In this document: piece after piece, positions 26,370-42,310 of the stretch
How the letters are laid out: every line of letters begins with the position of its first letter
Numbering within the stretch: the stretch's first letter is position 1
From: Varroa destructor
Taxonomy: Eukaryota > Arthropoda > Arachnida > Mesostigmata > Varroidae
Length of the DNA stretch: 64,000 nucleotides
NCBI RefSeq assembly: GCF_002443255.2
Contig: NW_019211457.1
Location: 45,971,690 to 46,035,689 of the forward strand
Direction: 5' to 3'
Made by a program: the position numbers and the translations under genes
The notes under the pieces: generated by a model
Databases searched by the model: none
What the model was told of the DNA's origin: nothing
What the model saw: only the letters and a program-made list of their open reading frames with translations

Positions 26370-29300
26370 GTAAGCTCACCCTAGAATTATTAGAGAAGTA
26401 GATCTGATGTGAGAAAAGCAGGTACGAGTGCGAGAGGGCTAAAATTATCTCTAACTGACCTTTTGCCTTAACAGTACCTATATCATTATGCTGTGCAAAG
26501 AAGAATACCTAGGTGAACCTGCACAAAATGTGACTCATACTGTTTCCTGCTGGATTGTGCATACATAGCTCAAATATATACATTAATTGCTTAAGCAAAA
26601 GAGCTATTTGTTTTTATTAGCTTGTAAATATTTAATAAAGCGTTTAACCATTATTACCGGCTACCCTTGTAGCGTTCAGATATATTCTCGTACCGACTCT
26701 CAATCGGCTGAAATTATTTGCTCTTCCGATAGCTCTGCTTATTTCCTGTTCTTTCACTGATTTTATTCTAGATCGTCGTAATAGTCACATTCTCGTAACG
26801 GTATCCGCTTAAAACACCGTCAAACGATGACAAAAAATCATCGGTAACCGAGCAGAGAATGGAGGTGGCACAGTGGAACTATCTGAACGATACGAATGCA
26901 CCATTTATGTAGCACGAATCGAGAATAAGAAGCCGTACAATCTTTGAGCTCTGTTCCTCTCCAACTTCCCATGCGATTGCTCCTATCGTACAAAGTCGTC
27001 CTACATAAGATATCAAACCATCAACTGTGGGTTTCACAATAGGGCTTACTACTTATATATGCCTATCGTGAAATTGTTTCTACAAACAATTACTAATACG
27101 TCGTTTTTACAGCGTCCTTACAAAGGCACACGTGAGGGCTTTCATACGCATTGGACACGTTTCGTTCAACAACGTTCTGTCCTCCTTTTTGATGCCATTG
27201 TCTTATTTCCCGTATCAACCAGCCCTCTGCAAGGTGTGGTAAAGATTCAACTACCGCAAAAAAAAATCAGCTCATGAGCGGAGTTCAGTTTTGTCGGTTG
27301 AGGTTAGTTTTCAAGAAGTTTGTAATAGCAAGGCTGATGACCATAGGGTCCCTATAGAAATGCGCCCAGCTTTCTTTGGAATTGGATGTCTTCTCTGACT
27401 GTTATCTTATATCCAATTCCGTGTGCACACGTACATCTGGATACTCGTGCAGATCAGCGGCATATCTGGTAGTCGAAGCGTTTATGTTCGAACGTTGCTG
27501 GTACTTACGGTTTCCTGCTTTTGTCGACTACAACTAACCAGCATGAGCATCAGCACAAATGTTATTCGCAAGCCACACGTAATAGCTAGCTTTTGGTGTT
27601 TCCCCTTCTTTGGTGGACCTGACTACATAGCGTTTAACTCGTTCGTGCTACGTTATTTAGTGGGGCGTCAGAAGAGTCATATCTTCAAGTATGCCACCAG
27701 ACGACATAATTGTCTGAAAAATCACAATAACTGGTTAACCGGCCAACCCTGTTTCGTGAGTCAAGAGAGAAAAGAAGTTAACGTTGTAAGTTGATGGCTG
27801 CAATGTTGTGTAGACAGACAAAAAATTGAGAAGTCAACTTAGGAGCCCAGTGAGATATTTAGATCTACAGACAGAAAGACTTCACAGCCATAAGATCAGA
27901 CAGAAACATATCGTCCATTATACAAACAAACCGATTGGCGTATTCGCTTGAGTTTCCTGATCGTTATTATGGGATCTTATATGGGATAATGCTGAATCCC
28001 TGAAGAGGCAAGCAGCGATCGCCGGCTAAAGCCTGGATGATAGCAGATCCTCGAGAATAAAGAGCAAAAACAGGAAAAGAAAGTCATTCGAACGACGCTG
28101 GCTCACTTTAGTTTATCAGAAAGAAACAGACAATGCAGGCACAAAGAACCATATACATTAGGAAAAAGGAAAGACTTCACTTTCAAATACACATTCACTT
28201 TCTCACACACGTAGACAGGCAGATACAAATAAAGCACTTACATTCCACACGCAGGAAGCAGGGGGCGGATCTGCTTAATCGTCGTTTTCTACATCTAGTT
28301 CTTCCTGGTTCGCGCACGCCAGCGACATCCTTACTGCCATTGCCATTTCCGTAAGTACGCTATTTCTTACTCCAGGTTCAGAGGCTACAGCGGGGTCTCC
28401 GCCTTCTCTTTCTTGGCTTCTGTAAGCTCACAGACCACGCTAAACAGGATGACTTCACAACCTTTTTTGAGCAGCAAGCGGCCATGGCACGTTCCACCGT
28501 CCAACAACCGAGAAGGCGCCTAGTTCAAGCTGGTAACTGACCCTCCTGAGTTTTGTGCGCCCACGCGATCGGAACGGTGCTCACTAGATCTCATCTTTAA
28601 CCTTTAGGAAAGGTCGTGGAATCTGTCCACTGCAGCTACGAATAATTTTCTCGTTTCTTGCTTCTCCCTGTCGCTGTTTGACTACTGGGGAATGCTTGTT
28701 GTCGGCCGGTGCTGAGCTAAGATCAAAGTAGATGCATTGTCCTTTCTTTTTTGTCTTTGCTGCCTGTGCCGTAATGTGCGATGCCATGTTAATCCGAACG
28801 CAAACCAGAAGCAGCGTTACTGAACACATTGTCAGCAGTGTAGGTCGGGATGCACTGAGGCGAATATGACAGGACGCACTCGGGCCGTCGGTTCGGCAAC
28901 GGCTTGCTCTTTTAGATCTCTCTCACTTCACACAGCTAGAAAGTTCCTTAAGGTTAAAAGGGGTGCGGGGAGTGCGAGGGTGAACCAGCAGGATCTGACA
29001 GGGATCCAGATTAGTTGAGAATCGACTGACGCTTTCAGCTTTCAGGCCTTTTGGCCGGCCGTTATGCTGTGCTGTAAAAGTACTAAACTCCTTTTTAGCT
29101 GTCTGCTTCTCATCGAATTGATAGCTGAAGCAGTAGAGGAACATGATGGCGTCAGGTACACAGGTTGCTAAACCTCTTTACCGGAACCGACTTATGGGCC
29201 TTTTACCTCTCCTTGTATTTTTTTTCTTCTCGTTCTCCCTTTTTCTTTATCCTGTTTTTATAGAGTCTAATAGGCGCTTTCCGTACCGGAATGGCTCTTA

Positions 29301-31396
29301 CCATAAAGGGTGAATGTCCTTTGACTGACCAAATCGTCTACTGCCAAACTTTCGTGTTACCGACCAAAGAATGCTTCGCCTTTCATCCGTCGGCGGAACC
29401 AGTCAGATCCTGCACTTAGCGTACCCTATCCTGATTCGTAAAGGTTCGGAACGACCAGTTGACTAGGAGAATCGTTCTATCGCCGCTAGATCATCCGCTT
29501 CTTTACAGTTTGCAAAGGGATATATAGTGCTGGGTGCAGTCATTTTGCACGTAGGATCACCGCAAGTTCACAAACGTAGAACAGAACTTAGTCGAACTGA
29601 ATAAGCACGATGATGTCAGTGCAAGCATTGAGGCCGATCCAATATATGGATGGAATCTACGTGCCAAAATAGTCAGCAAAAGCGGTTGCATTTGTTAGCT
29701 TTTGGATCATATGTATTACTACTTATAAAAGGCTTGAGCAGCCTGATTGCTGAAGAAGAAGCACTTCTTTGAGCTACAAAATGTCATTTACTATACAAAT
29801 TATGTTCAGAGCAGCTGCAAGCAGTCAACTTCTACAAATTCACCATCAAGATCGCATCGTTGAAACAAAGCGATAAGCTGACATCACCAACATATAATGA
29901 TAAGCTGCAATTAAGAGATTCGGTACCAGCTCAGCAATGTCAAAACAATAATTTGAGTCGTCCTCAGAATCATTTTGCGGTATCTCACCCATCACAAGGA
30001 ATCGTTCGAACTGAAGGCGTTAGACGGGCAGAAACGGGAGGCGTCAAAGGTGGTGCTACCCACGGAAGTGCATTGCGGGGGGTTCGGTCACAGGAGTAGA
30101 GCAAGGCTTCTAGGCATGCCTAAATAATTGGTTCCACAGGACTTCCTTCCGCGTTGCGGTAGTAGCACTATTAGCAGAGGAACACAGCGTTTAGGGCTGA
30201 AGTTGCTTGAATGAGCTTTGTTAGTAGCGGCCATTATGGAAACCTGCTGTTGACACGAAAGTTGTCAGTGTGGCATTTTGCTGCTATATATGATACCGTG
30301 TCCCGCATTTGCCAGAGTTGTGAGCAAATAGCTGCCAAGCTGAGTAGACATTCGACAAAGGTAACACAAAACAAAATCATTATGGCAATTGTCTTCGAAG
30401 CGGATTCAGACATACGTATCTCGTGGACCTGACCTAACGACTTTTCTATCAAAGTCTTTGATGCAGATGTTGTCTAAGGAAACTCGCACACATTAAAGGG
30501 TACAGTTACAAATTCGGACACGTCTGCCTTTTCATTCAACTCAGGCAGCGTTCGAGCTGATTGGTGGTAACGCGTCATGTTGAATTGACATATTGCGCAA
30601 GAAATTTGTGTGCAGTCGCCAATATTGCGATTATTTCAATGTGATCCAAAGCCTGTAGACCCGCACGTGGCGCTCACCAGCTAGAAATGGGTTATTTATC
30701 TCAATTGCCCATATTGACGCGTTTTGAGTTCCCCAATTTTGTTGATCCATCACAATCCTCGTGCGTATATACACAAGGCAAAATCGACAAGCATTGAAAC
30801 TGGCCCATCATTTGTGTGTTCGAGGATTATTCCTGCTCATTTCGCTACCACGGAGTGAAGTTGATGAACGCCAGTGTTCCGCTCGTTTAGCCGGCTGACG
30901 GATGCCGCGAGGCTATCAGTGCCCCTCTGCAGCGATGATGTTTAATTCCGGAAGTGCATTTCGAAGCGATCGTCTTATTTTAAAGAAGAGCTATTTTCAT
31001 TTAACTTATGAACGCTACTTTGAGATTTTACGCCTGACTGCAAATACGGCTGAGCGTAGTGACGCAATTGGCAGGGGAGGAAACAGTAAAGCCTGCGAAC
31101 ATTTTTTTAGCGCTCTGTAAACATAACAGCTGTTTATGCAACTACTTGGGTGTTGTTTTGAAGTATTTTTCTTTTTTTTTTAAATTGGCTCCTAACCGTA
31201 TTTTCGTTATTGTCTAGAACAGAACAGAAGCGGTATAATGATTTCATAGCGGTCTAGCCACGTAATGCTGGAACTGAGTGTGAAGTAGAGAGCGCACCTC
31301 GTTCATTCACACTTTAAGACAGCCCATACGGATACTGGCAGAAGCAACACGCAATGTTATACACACGTACCAACAAGCACTTCTGTGCGGTCTAAC
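26370..31396. other. Cadps intron 8 (or intergenic), no supported gene
   Basis: I searched this stretch by eye for the C2-domain exon of Cadps and did not recognise it. The open frames at 27423-27794 and 28133-28354 have no known similarity. A long nearly open + frame at about 29631-30099, broken by one TGA, is described under findings. Whether this is still Cadps intron depends on whether the assembly is continuous across the array to the right. Confidence 0.6.
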
Positions 31397-31418
31397 AAAG
31401 ATGACATTATGCATATAT
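31397..31418 (+). repeat. 22-bp direct repeat, left copy
   Basis: The same 22 bases, beginning AAAGATGACATTATGC, occur at 32728-32749, immediately before the 25-N gap. The two copies bracket the mariner relic at a spacing of 1331 bp. This could be a long duplicated flank of an insertion, a local duplication, or an assembly artefact at the gap edge. Confidence 0.85.
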
Positions 31419-31462
31419 CTACTAGGTTTTCGAAAACGTATTTTTATGCCTTAAAAATAATA

Positions 31463-32300
31463 CTATAAAACTATATATGCGCCATTGTCGTCGATGATTT
31501 TCTGCCATTCCCCTGATAGTATCATAATACTAATACTGTAAATTCTCAGTGGTTTCTGGACGAAAAATCGTGATAAGTGATTTTTGCGTTCCTTCATTGA
31601 AACGAAATTGACAGCATCAGGGGGGGGTTCTGAAGAGATTAAAATAGATGATGATAATCCGATGGTCCAAATCAGGGTTATACGGCGAATGCAACCCAAG
31701 TTCTCTAATTTTTTTCTGGGTAACTATAGGTCTATCTGGCATTGTCATGGTAGAAGATAACTAACGTTTTCTTTTTTATTCACTTTTACTTGCCATTTTT
31801 TTTCAATAACCTGTTGTAATCTTGGTCCTTTTTGATGGTAGAGGTTAAGATCAGACGGTAGCAACGCACAATGCGCGATTCTTTACCAATCCCGCCAAAC
31901 ACATAGCATGAAATTACCTTGACATCAGTTTGGGCTGTGTCATAAGATTAATTATAAAGTATCTATTTTTTCTGACACCTGTGTCCAACTGCTTTAGAAA
32001 TGAATCGATTGTCTGTAGAAATTTACAGACGGAAGCATGGTCGTACGATTAATAATTCGTCAGACATTTTCGTAACCACTTGCCTTCAGATGCTTTAAAT
32101 GTGTTTGATGGTGGATGTCTAGTTTCTTGGCCATATCATAGCTACTCACGTATTGATCATCTTCAATTTTTTTCAGCATTTTTTACATCAAAACATTCAA
32201 AACGAAAGCCACTCTTAAGCCGCTTCTACCCATAACGCATCCTAACTATATATTTAGCACATTTTTTTGAGTCTGAGTAGCTTTTGCGCCTTTATCATCA
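31463..32300 (-). mobile_element. Decayed mariner transposase (Tc1/mariner superfamily)
   Basis: Reading the minus strand in shifting frames gives a recognisable mariner transposase in the correct order. There is an N-terminal helix-turn-helix segment (QYVSSYDMAKKLDIHHQT...HLKHLKASGYENV). The central strand VKVISCYVFGGIGKESR follows, then the catalytic-region motif FYHDNAR with IVTQKKIRELGLHSPYNPDL. The C-terminus is FFVQKP...GEWQKIIDDNGAYIV. Frameshifts and stops separate these blocks, so it is non-functional. Mariner transposases are about 345 aa. The relic spans about 280 codons and its N-terminus is the least clear. Terminal inverted repeats could not be placed with confidence. Confidence 0.85.
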
Positions 32301-32727
32301 TAATGTTATATTAATATCACAAAGTGTAAAATATAACAAATTTTTGTAGACGTTTCATTTATCTTCAAGACTTTGGTACATTTGTCAAATCTCAGCTTTT
32401 GTATATAGCAGCGATCTCGGTTCCTCCTCTGGTTGACCTAGAAGTGTCTAAAGGTCCTACTAACTGCGTACTTCACATGCGGCAGTCCATGTCTGCCACA
32501 AACGATAATAAGATGTATGATCCCAGTTGCAGGACGCAAAAATCTCGCGAAGAGCCGTCTTCCGACCAGGTCACTGTGCTCCTAGGCTAGCAGGAAATGT
32601 TGTTCAGTTCCGGACTTTTTTCCTATCAAGCCAAAGGTGAATTTAAGTGAGGCTGCACGACTAAGAGCAGTGTACAGGCTTGAAAAATGCTCACTAACAA
32701 AAATGACGCTGTAATACCGCCTGATAG
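32301..32727. other. Spacer between mariner relic and array, nothing recognised
   Basis: AT-rich sequence and a short open frame (32399-32590) without similarity. The region may include the outer end of the mariner element, but no inverted repeat matching the other side was found. Confidence 0.5.
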
Positions 32728-32749
32728 AAAGATGACATTATGCATATAT
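32728..32749 (+). repeat. 22-bp direct repeat, right copy at gap edge
   Basis: Identical to 31397-31418 and only three bases from the run of N. Confidence 0.85.
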
Positions 32750-32752
32750 ATA

Positions 32753-32777
32753 NNNNNNNNNNNNNNNNNNNNNNNNN
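32753..32777. other. Assembly gap (25 N)
   Basis: 25 N bases at the left edge of the GATA array. Its true length is unknown. It separates unique sequence from the array, so array size and continuity on this side are not established. Confidence 0.99.
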
Positions 32778-32848
32778 TAGATAGATGATATAATAGATAG
32801 ATAGATAGACTGATCATTAAAATAGATAGATAGATAGACTGATCATTA

Positions 32849-32881
<33 letters not shown>

Positions 32882-33421
32882 CTGATCATTAAAATAGATA
32901 GATAGATAGATAGATAGACTGATCATTAAAATAGATAGATAGATAGACTGATCATTAAAATAGATAGATAGATAGACTGATCATTAAAATAGATAGATAG
33001 ATAGACTGATCATTAAAATAGATAGATAGATAGACTGATCATAAATAGATAGATAGATAGACTGATCATTAAAATAGATAGATAGATAGATAGACTGATC
33101 ATTAAAATAGATAGATAGATAGATAGACTGATCATAGATAGAGACATAGATAGATAGATAGATAGACTGATCATTAAAATAGATAGATAGATAGATAGAC
33201 TGATCATTAAAATAGATAGATAGATAGACTGATCATTAAAATAGATAGATAGATAGACTGATGACATAGATAGATAGATAGATAGATAGACTGATCATTA
33301 AAATAGATAGATAGATAGACTGATCATTAAAATAGATAGATAGATAGACTGATCATTAAAGATAGATAGATAGATAGATAGACTGATCATTAAAATAGAT
33401 AGATAGATAGACTGATCATTA

Positions 33422-33491
<70 letters not shown>

Positions 33492-34028
33492 GACATTAAT
33501 AATAGATAGATAGATAGATAGACTGATCATTAAAATAGATAGATAGATAGATAGACTGATCATTAAAATAGATAGATAGATAGACTGATCATTAAAATAG
33601 ATAGATAGATAGACTGATCATTAAAATAGATAGATAGATAGACTGATCATTAAAATAGATAGATAGATAGACTGATCATTAAAATAGATAGATAGATAGA
33701 TAGACTGATCATTAAAATAGATAGATAGATAGACTGATCATTAAAATAGATAGATAGATAGATAGACTGATCATTAAAATAGATAGATAGATAGACTGAT
33801 CATTAAAATAGATAGATAGATAGATAGACTGATCATTAAAATAGATAGATAGATAGACTGATCATTAAAATAGATAGATAGATAGATAGACTGATCATTA
33901 AAATAGATAGATAGATAGATAGACTGATCATTAAATAATAGATAGATAGATAGACTGATCATTAAAATAGATAGATAGATAGATAGACTGATCATTAAAA
34001 TAGATAGATAGATAGACTGATCATTAAA

Positions 34029-35098
<1,070 letters not shown>

Positions 35099-36227
35099 CT
35101 GATCATTAAAATAGATAGATAGATAGACTGATCATTAAAATAGATAGATAGATAGACTGATCATTAAAATAGATAGATAGATAGACTGATCATTAAAATA
35201 GATAGATAGATAGACTGATCATTAAAATAGATAGATAGATAGACTGATCATTAAAATAGATAGATAGATAGACTGATCATTAAAATAGATAGATAGATAG
35301 ACTGATCATTAAAATAGATAGATAGATAGACTGATCATTAAAATAGATAGATAGATAGACTGATCATTAAAATAGATAGATAGATAGACTGATCATTAAA
35401 ATAGATAGATAGATAGACTGATCATTAAAATAGATAGATAGATAGACTGATCATTAAAATAGATAGATAGATAGACTGATCATTAAAATAGATAGATAGA
35501 TAGACTGATCATTAAAATAGATAGATAGATAGATAGACTGATCATTAAAATAGATAGATAGATAGACTGATCATTAAAATAGATAGATAGATAGACTGAT
35601 CATTAAAATAGATAGATAGATAGACTGATCATTAAAATAGATAGATAGATAGACTGATCATTAAAATAGATAGATAGATAGACTGATCATTAAAATAGAT
35701 AGATAGATAGACTGATCATTAAAATAGATAGATAGATAGACTGATCATTAAAATAGATAGATAGATAGACTGATCATTAAAATAGATAGATAGATAGATA
35801 CTGATCATTAAAATAGATAGATAGATAGACTGATCATTAAAATAGATAGATAGATAGATAGACTGATCATTAATAATAGATAGATAGATAGATAGATAGA
35901 CTGATCATTAAAATAGATAGATAGATAGATAGACTGATCATTAAAATAGATAGATAGATAGATAGACTGATCATTAAAATAGATAGATAGATAGATAGAC
36001 TGATCATTAAAATAGATAGATAGATAGACTGATCATTAATAATAGATAGATAGATAGATAGACTGATCATTAAAATAGATAGATAGATAGATAGATAGAC
36101 TGATCATTAAAATAGATAGATAGATAGACTGATCATTAAAATAGATAGATAGATAGACTGATCATTAAAATAGATAGATAGATAGACTGATCATTAAAAT
36201 AGATAGATAGATAGACTGATCATAATA

Positions 36228-36408
<181 letters not shown>

Positions 36409-37516
36409 CTGATCATTAAAATAGATAGATAGATAGACTGATCATTAAAATAGATAGATAGATAGACTGATCATTAAAATAGATAGATAGATAGACTGAT
36501 CATTAAAATAGATAGATAGATAGACTGATCATTAAAATAGATAGATAGATAGACTGATCATTAAAATAGATAGATAGATAGACTGATCATTAAAATAGAT
36601 AGATAGATAGACTGATCATTAAAATAGATAGATAGATAGACTGATCATTAAAATAGATAGATAGATAGACTGATCATTAAAATAGATAGATAGATAGACT
36701 GATCATTAAAATAGATAGATAGATAGACTGATCATTAAAATAGATAGATAGATAGACTGATCATTAAAATAGATAGATAGATAGACTGATCATTAAAATA
36801 GATAGATAGATAGACTGATCATTAATAGATAGATAGATAGATAGACTGATCATTAAAATAGATAGATAGATAGACTGATCATTAAAATAGATAGATAGAT
36901 AGACTGATCATTAAAATAGATAGATAGATAGACTGATCATTAAAATAGATAGATAGATAGACTGATCATTAAAATAGATAGATAGATAGACTGATCATTA
37001 AAATAGATAGATAGATAGACTGATCATTAAAATAGATAGATAGATAGATAGACTGATCATTAAAATAGATAGATAGATAGACTGATCATTAAAATAGATA
37101 GATAGATAGATAGACTGATCATTAAAATAGATAGATAGATAGATAGACTGATCATTAAAATAGATAGATAGATAGATAGACTGATCATTAAAATAGATAG
37201 ATAGATAGATAGACTGATCATTAAAATAGATAGATAGATAGACTGATCATTAATAATAGATAGATAGATAGATAGACTGATCATTAAAATAGATAGATAG
37301 ATAGATAGACTGATCATTAAAATAGATAGATAGATAGATAGACTGATCATTAAAATAGATAGATAGATAGATAGACTGATCATTAAAATAGATAGATAGA
37401 TAGATAGACTGATCATTAAAATAGATAGATAGATAGATAGATAGACTGATCATTAAAATAGATAGATAGATAGATAGACTGATCATTAAAATAGATAGAT
37501 AGATAGACTGATCATT

Positions 37517-38575
<1,059 letters not shown>

Positions 38576-41448
38576 GTCAATAGAAAAATAATAAGGACTG
38601 AAGTATCGTAAGTGTTGGGAATCGGTGAATAGATTGGCCGAAAACTTCAGAAAACAAGACTCAAAGTCTTGTGGTGCATATGATAGCTCAATATAGTCAT
38701 AACAAAGGGCAATCGTTTACCAATTAACCTGAAAACCAGTACAACTATTTGTCGTTGGCATAACGCTAAACTTGTTTGTTTTGATGTACATACGAATGTA
38801 GTTAGCTAGTCTAGGCCATCGTGCTTTTCACCATGCATATTTGAAGTTGTACATCTTGTAAAATTTTGTTGTATATAACTGTGTTTATTGCATATATTAG
38901 GTCAAAAGTCTGTATTCCATCAAGTGAGAAAAGTTAATGGGACACGGGCAGTAAACTATAGTTGCAAATTTTTGTATGGACCCCCTAAGCACACAGCGGT
39001 GCAGTCTACACTTATAACCCCTACTTTGGGGCAGTATATAACTCGACCCCACCCCTCTCCCTCCGAGTAGTGTAACAAGTTGAAATACAGCATATTGCTT
39101 TCGAATATTGTACAACGAAGTCTTCTATCCGAACTTTAGGTTGTACAATTGTCAGTTATATAGCAGCTTTCTATGCGCGCCAAGTTCTTGATTGTACCGA
39201 CGTTTTGGATAAGCAGTTGTTTTGCAGTGCACTAAGTGCAGCAGGCACAACTGTTTTTGTCGGTGCATTGCATTAATAGCATGTAGCTGTGCAAAAGCCC
39301 GCACAATAAGCAGTGTGCACAAAAAATGTATGAAATCTGTGATTTCAAAGTAGTAAAACAATCAAGAAGGTGCGGAAGAAATATGAAACAGCACAAGTGA
39401 GGTATAATTGCTAAGTTCACCTTACTGAAAAGGGTGGTCAGAAAGACTCCAATATGTCTCAGCGTCATTTTACATGATTTCTAACAACACTCGCGCTGTG
39501 ACTTCAGTCACTTTTAGCGCAATTCACCCAGCTGCTATTGCCCCACCAACCGGCCCGATCACATTACGAGAGTGACAATGATCTAGTTGTTAGTCCAATA
39601 ACCGTGTCGTAACGAATGCCTGCCATTAAGCTTTGTTGATCCGATCTATTTTTTCTGGGACATAAAAAGCAGAAGTTGCTCCTGTTTACAACAACAAGCG
39701 AAGTGTTCTTGTCGCAGTGAACTGGCTAACCAACGTAATAGAGAAACTGTTAATGCTATCGTTGGCCCTAGATAGATTATGCCTGTACGCATTGTACCTA
39801 TGTACATTGTACAACAGATGTATTCACACATTGCAATTATAACAAAGGCGTCGTACTAGCTAGACGCAAGTTCATCGTTCGACCAAACGCAGATTCAATG
39901 GCGAATACGACGGGTTGAAGATTCTCACGCATTATCGTTGTTGCTCTCCTTAGTGACTATTAAGGCTGATGTTAGATAGCTTTCAACAAGTACGTTTAAA
40001 TCAATGCTGTAAATAAATCCATCAACTTCCCTATAACGAACTTGCAGTAGAGCATACGTGTAGATAATGTCTTCTTTTTTTTGCAATGATAATACCAGGC
40101 AGTTTTTTCTATTGAAAAATACGCCCAAATAAAGGAATAGCAGCTTACTTATGGGAATGGATATTCTCTATGGTTACGCAACTCGTTTATTTCACAGATT
40201 AAATTAGAGATAAAAGCTTAAAGTACTAAGAGTTTCACTAAACGAAAAAGAGTGTGTTGAATCCAGACTGCCACGCGTCCTCCAGTTACACGAACACGTT
40301 ACCCACCACGCCATCACGCCCAGTTGTGCTGTCCTGCATTGAATAAACGTTCGATAGATTTCATGTATTAAGTCAATGATCGACGTATATCTGGTACATT
40401 ATATATCTAATGGCATCTGGACCTTTGTAACCGTTCAGAACGTCAATGAAGTAAGCTTGTGTAAATGTTCAGTGTCTGAATAGGAAGTATTGACCTAACA
40501 AAGCATAGGTTTTTCTTTAGATACATGTACTAGGTCTATTGAATTAAAAGAATTGTATTTCTAATTTTATTTGGTTTTTCTTAGATGACCAGCTTCAAGC
40601 CTTAGTCGAGTTATTCTTATACCGTAACATCGTGTTTTATTAGATGAGAGAATATAGTGACCTATAGCGGGATACAAGAGGCACTTTTTTGTTCTCCAGC
40701 TCCTCTGAATAGACAATAAGTCGCCCGGGCGCAAAAAGTTTTCGTTTCACAAAACTCGCCCAATGCCCGCTTTAGCGTTCTGTTCGACCGTGTATCATGT
40801 CGACCCACTCTGTCAGGGTCGTTGTAAAGAGTGTGGCGCTGCTGCTGCTATTGCTGTCGCTACATCAGTACGGATTCTAAGAAGAATAGATATGGGTACA
40901 TCGAGAGCACAAACTGTTACTCCACGCCCTGACTCGTTGGCTACTGCTAATGCATCGCGTTCAGAGAGTCCAATGACGGCCGGCCCAGTGCCGAATCCGC
41001 TGCAGAAGCCTCGTTGTGTTACCATTGACTCAACTGCCCCCGCTTCGCTAACTGCTCTCAATGGCCCAGCGTCTATTGAACTCCTAAACAGCTGGTTCTA
41101 GCCCGTGCGAATTGCTACCACTCCCTTTCATATCTCTGTACCTGCTGCAGGCTCAGAAGTGCACAAAAAGAGTTAGGCAAGGCATCACAAGATGTGATGT
41201 GGGTCTGTACGACCTGAGCCCGCCGGTTGGCTGAGCATCAGCCCGTGCGGCGTTTCCCCTCCCTGTCATCGTCAGTCCTAGCAAGAACGGCAGTTTGGGC
41301 ACGTCTGCCAACCGCCGCTGCCGCTACTGCTGCTGCTGCTTCGTCAGTCAATGTCTTCGTTTACTTCGAACGCGATCTGCCAGCCAACCAGCTGCCAAGA
41401 GCTGCGGGCTCTATCATTCGTATCGATTTTTACCCCCTTGCCTGCATG

Positions 41449-41456
41449 TGACGTCA
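41449..41456. promoter_or_regulatory. Consensus CRE (TGACGTCA)
   Basis: A perfect palindromic cAMP-response/ATF site 855 bp upstream of the Dyrk2 ATG, inside the G+C-richer stretch. The same octamer also occurs at 52953-52960 and 61234-61241. It is a sequence match only; binding is inference. Confidence 0.35.
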
Positions 41457-41651
41457 CGAAAATGCACAGCGCTTATTGGCTCGTCTCTCGCTCTTCAAGG
41501 AGAACTAGCATCTTCGCTCTAGGGATGACCGCTCCCTTTAGGGATATACGGTAGTGGTATTTTCTTCGAGTTCACAGCTCTGCTTGTGATAATGCATACT
41601 TTTGATTAATTTTCACTAAGTAACATCAAGTATAAACTACGACGGACTTTC

Positions 41652-41660
41652 TATATAAAA
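41652..41660 (+). promoter_or_regulatory. Possible TATA box for Dyrk2
   Basis: TATATAAAA about 650 bp upstream of the coding start, followed by an initiator-like TTCAG at 41672-41676, which is closer than the usual spacing. AT-rich matches are common in this window, so confidence is low. Confidence 0.2.
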
Positions 41661-42310
41661 TTAGTGCTGATCTTCAGCGTTTTTAGCCATGTAATTTAAA
41701 AGCCTAGGGATAATTTCGGCTGCTTTGCGTCTCTCGCCTAGGGAGTCCTTGTAGCTACGGGTCGGCGCGACCCTCTCCGGCAGCGCCGTTAGCTGGGGGC
41801 GAACGGCCGAGCAAAAGTAGAGACGGGGAGCGTGTAGCCGCTAGTCTTCTAGCGACTCTCAGGTAGGCTGTGTGTTTGTAATTGAGCGTGACGTGAACGA
41901 GAACGAAACTAGTTACCAAATCAACGGAACTATTACTAATATTGCTGCCATTACAACAAGAAATACATAGGATATTCTTACATTCAACTGGATTATTATA
42001 GGTGGTGATTTTACCGTCTGTTTCAACTGCCGTAGGATATACTCTGCTACAGCATATTGATACGTTATTATACAAATTTGTGTGGTAGTGCTGGTGCCGA
42101 CCGACAGTGACCAATCGACAGTATAGATATATGAATATATATCTATATATCAGTAAATATATTGTGTGATTTATTGTGTGATAAATCGTGCGTCTCAGTG
42201 CAGCTTAGTCGGATGTGCCAGTTTAAGCCAGAAGCCTTTAGTGCCCGAAGCTGTTGGAGCTAGAATTGGCCTTTGGTGGTGGTGACGGGGTGTTACCGCT
42301 TCGTAATCCC

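Larger units (their letters stand above)
38576..42310. other. Upstream region of Dyrk2
   Basis: AT-rich up to about 40.7 kb, then richer in G+C (about 40.7-41.5 kb), which suggests a promoter or 5' UTR region for Dyrk2. Overlapping open frames at 40763-41101 and 41227-41554 are alanine/serine-rich without recognised domains. In the Dyrk2 frame a TAG at 42239-42241 blocks upstream coding. Confidence 0.6.

Noticed and set aside
27423..27794. 123-codon + strand frame after Cadps exon 8
   Set aside because: Its translation does not match the CAPS C2 region or any family I recognise, and no fitting acceptor was found.
40763..41554. Ala/Ser-rich open frames upstream of Dyrk2 as a first coding exon
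   Set aside because: No similarity to DYRK N-termini and no splice linkage can be shown. A stop in the Dyrk2 frame separates them.
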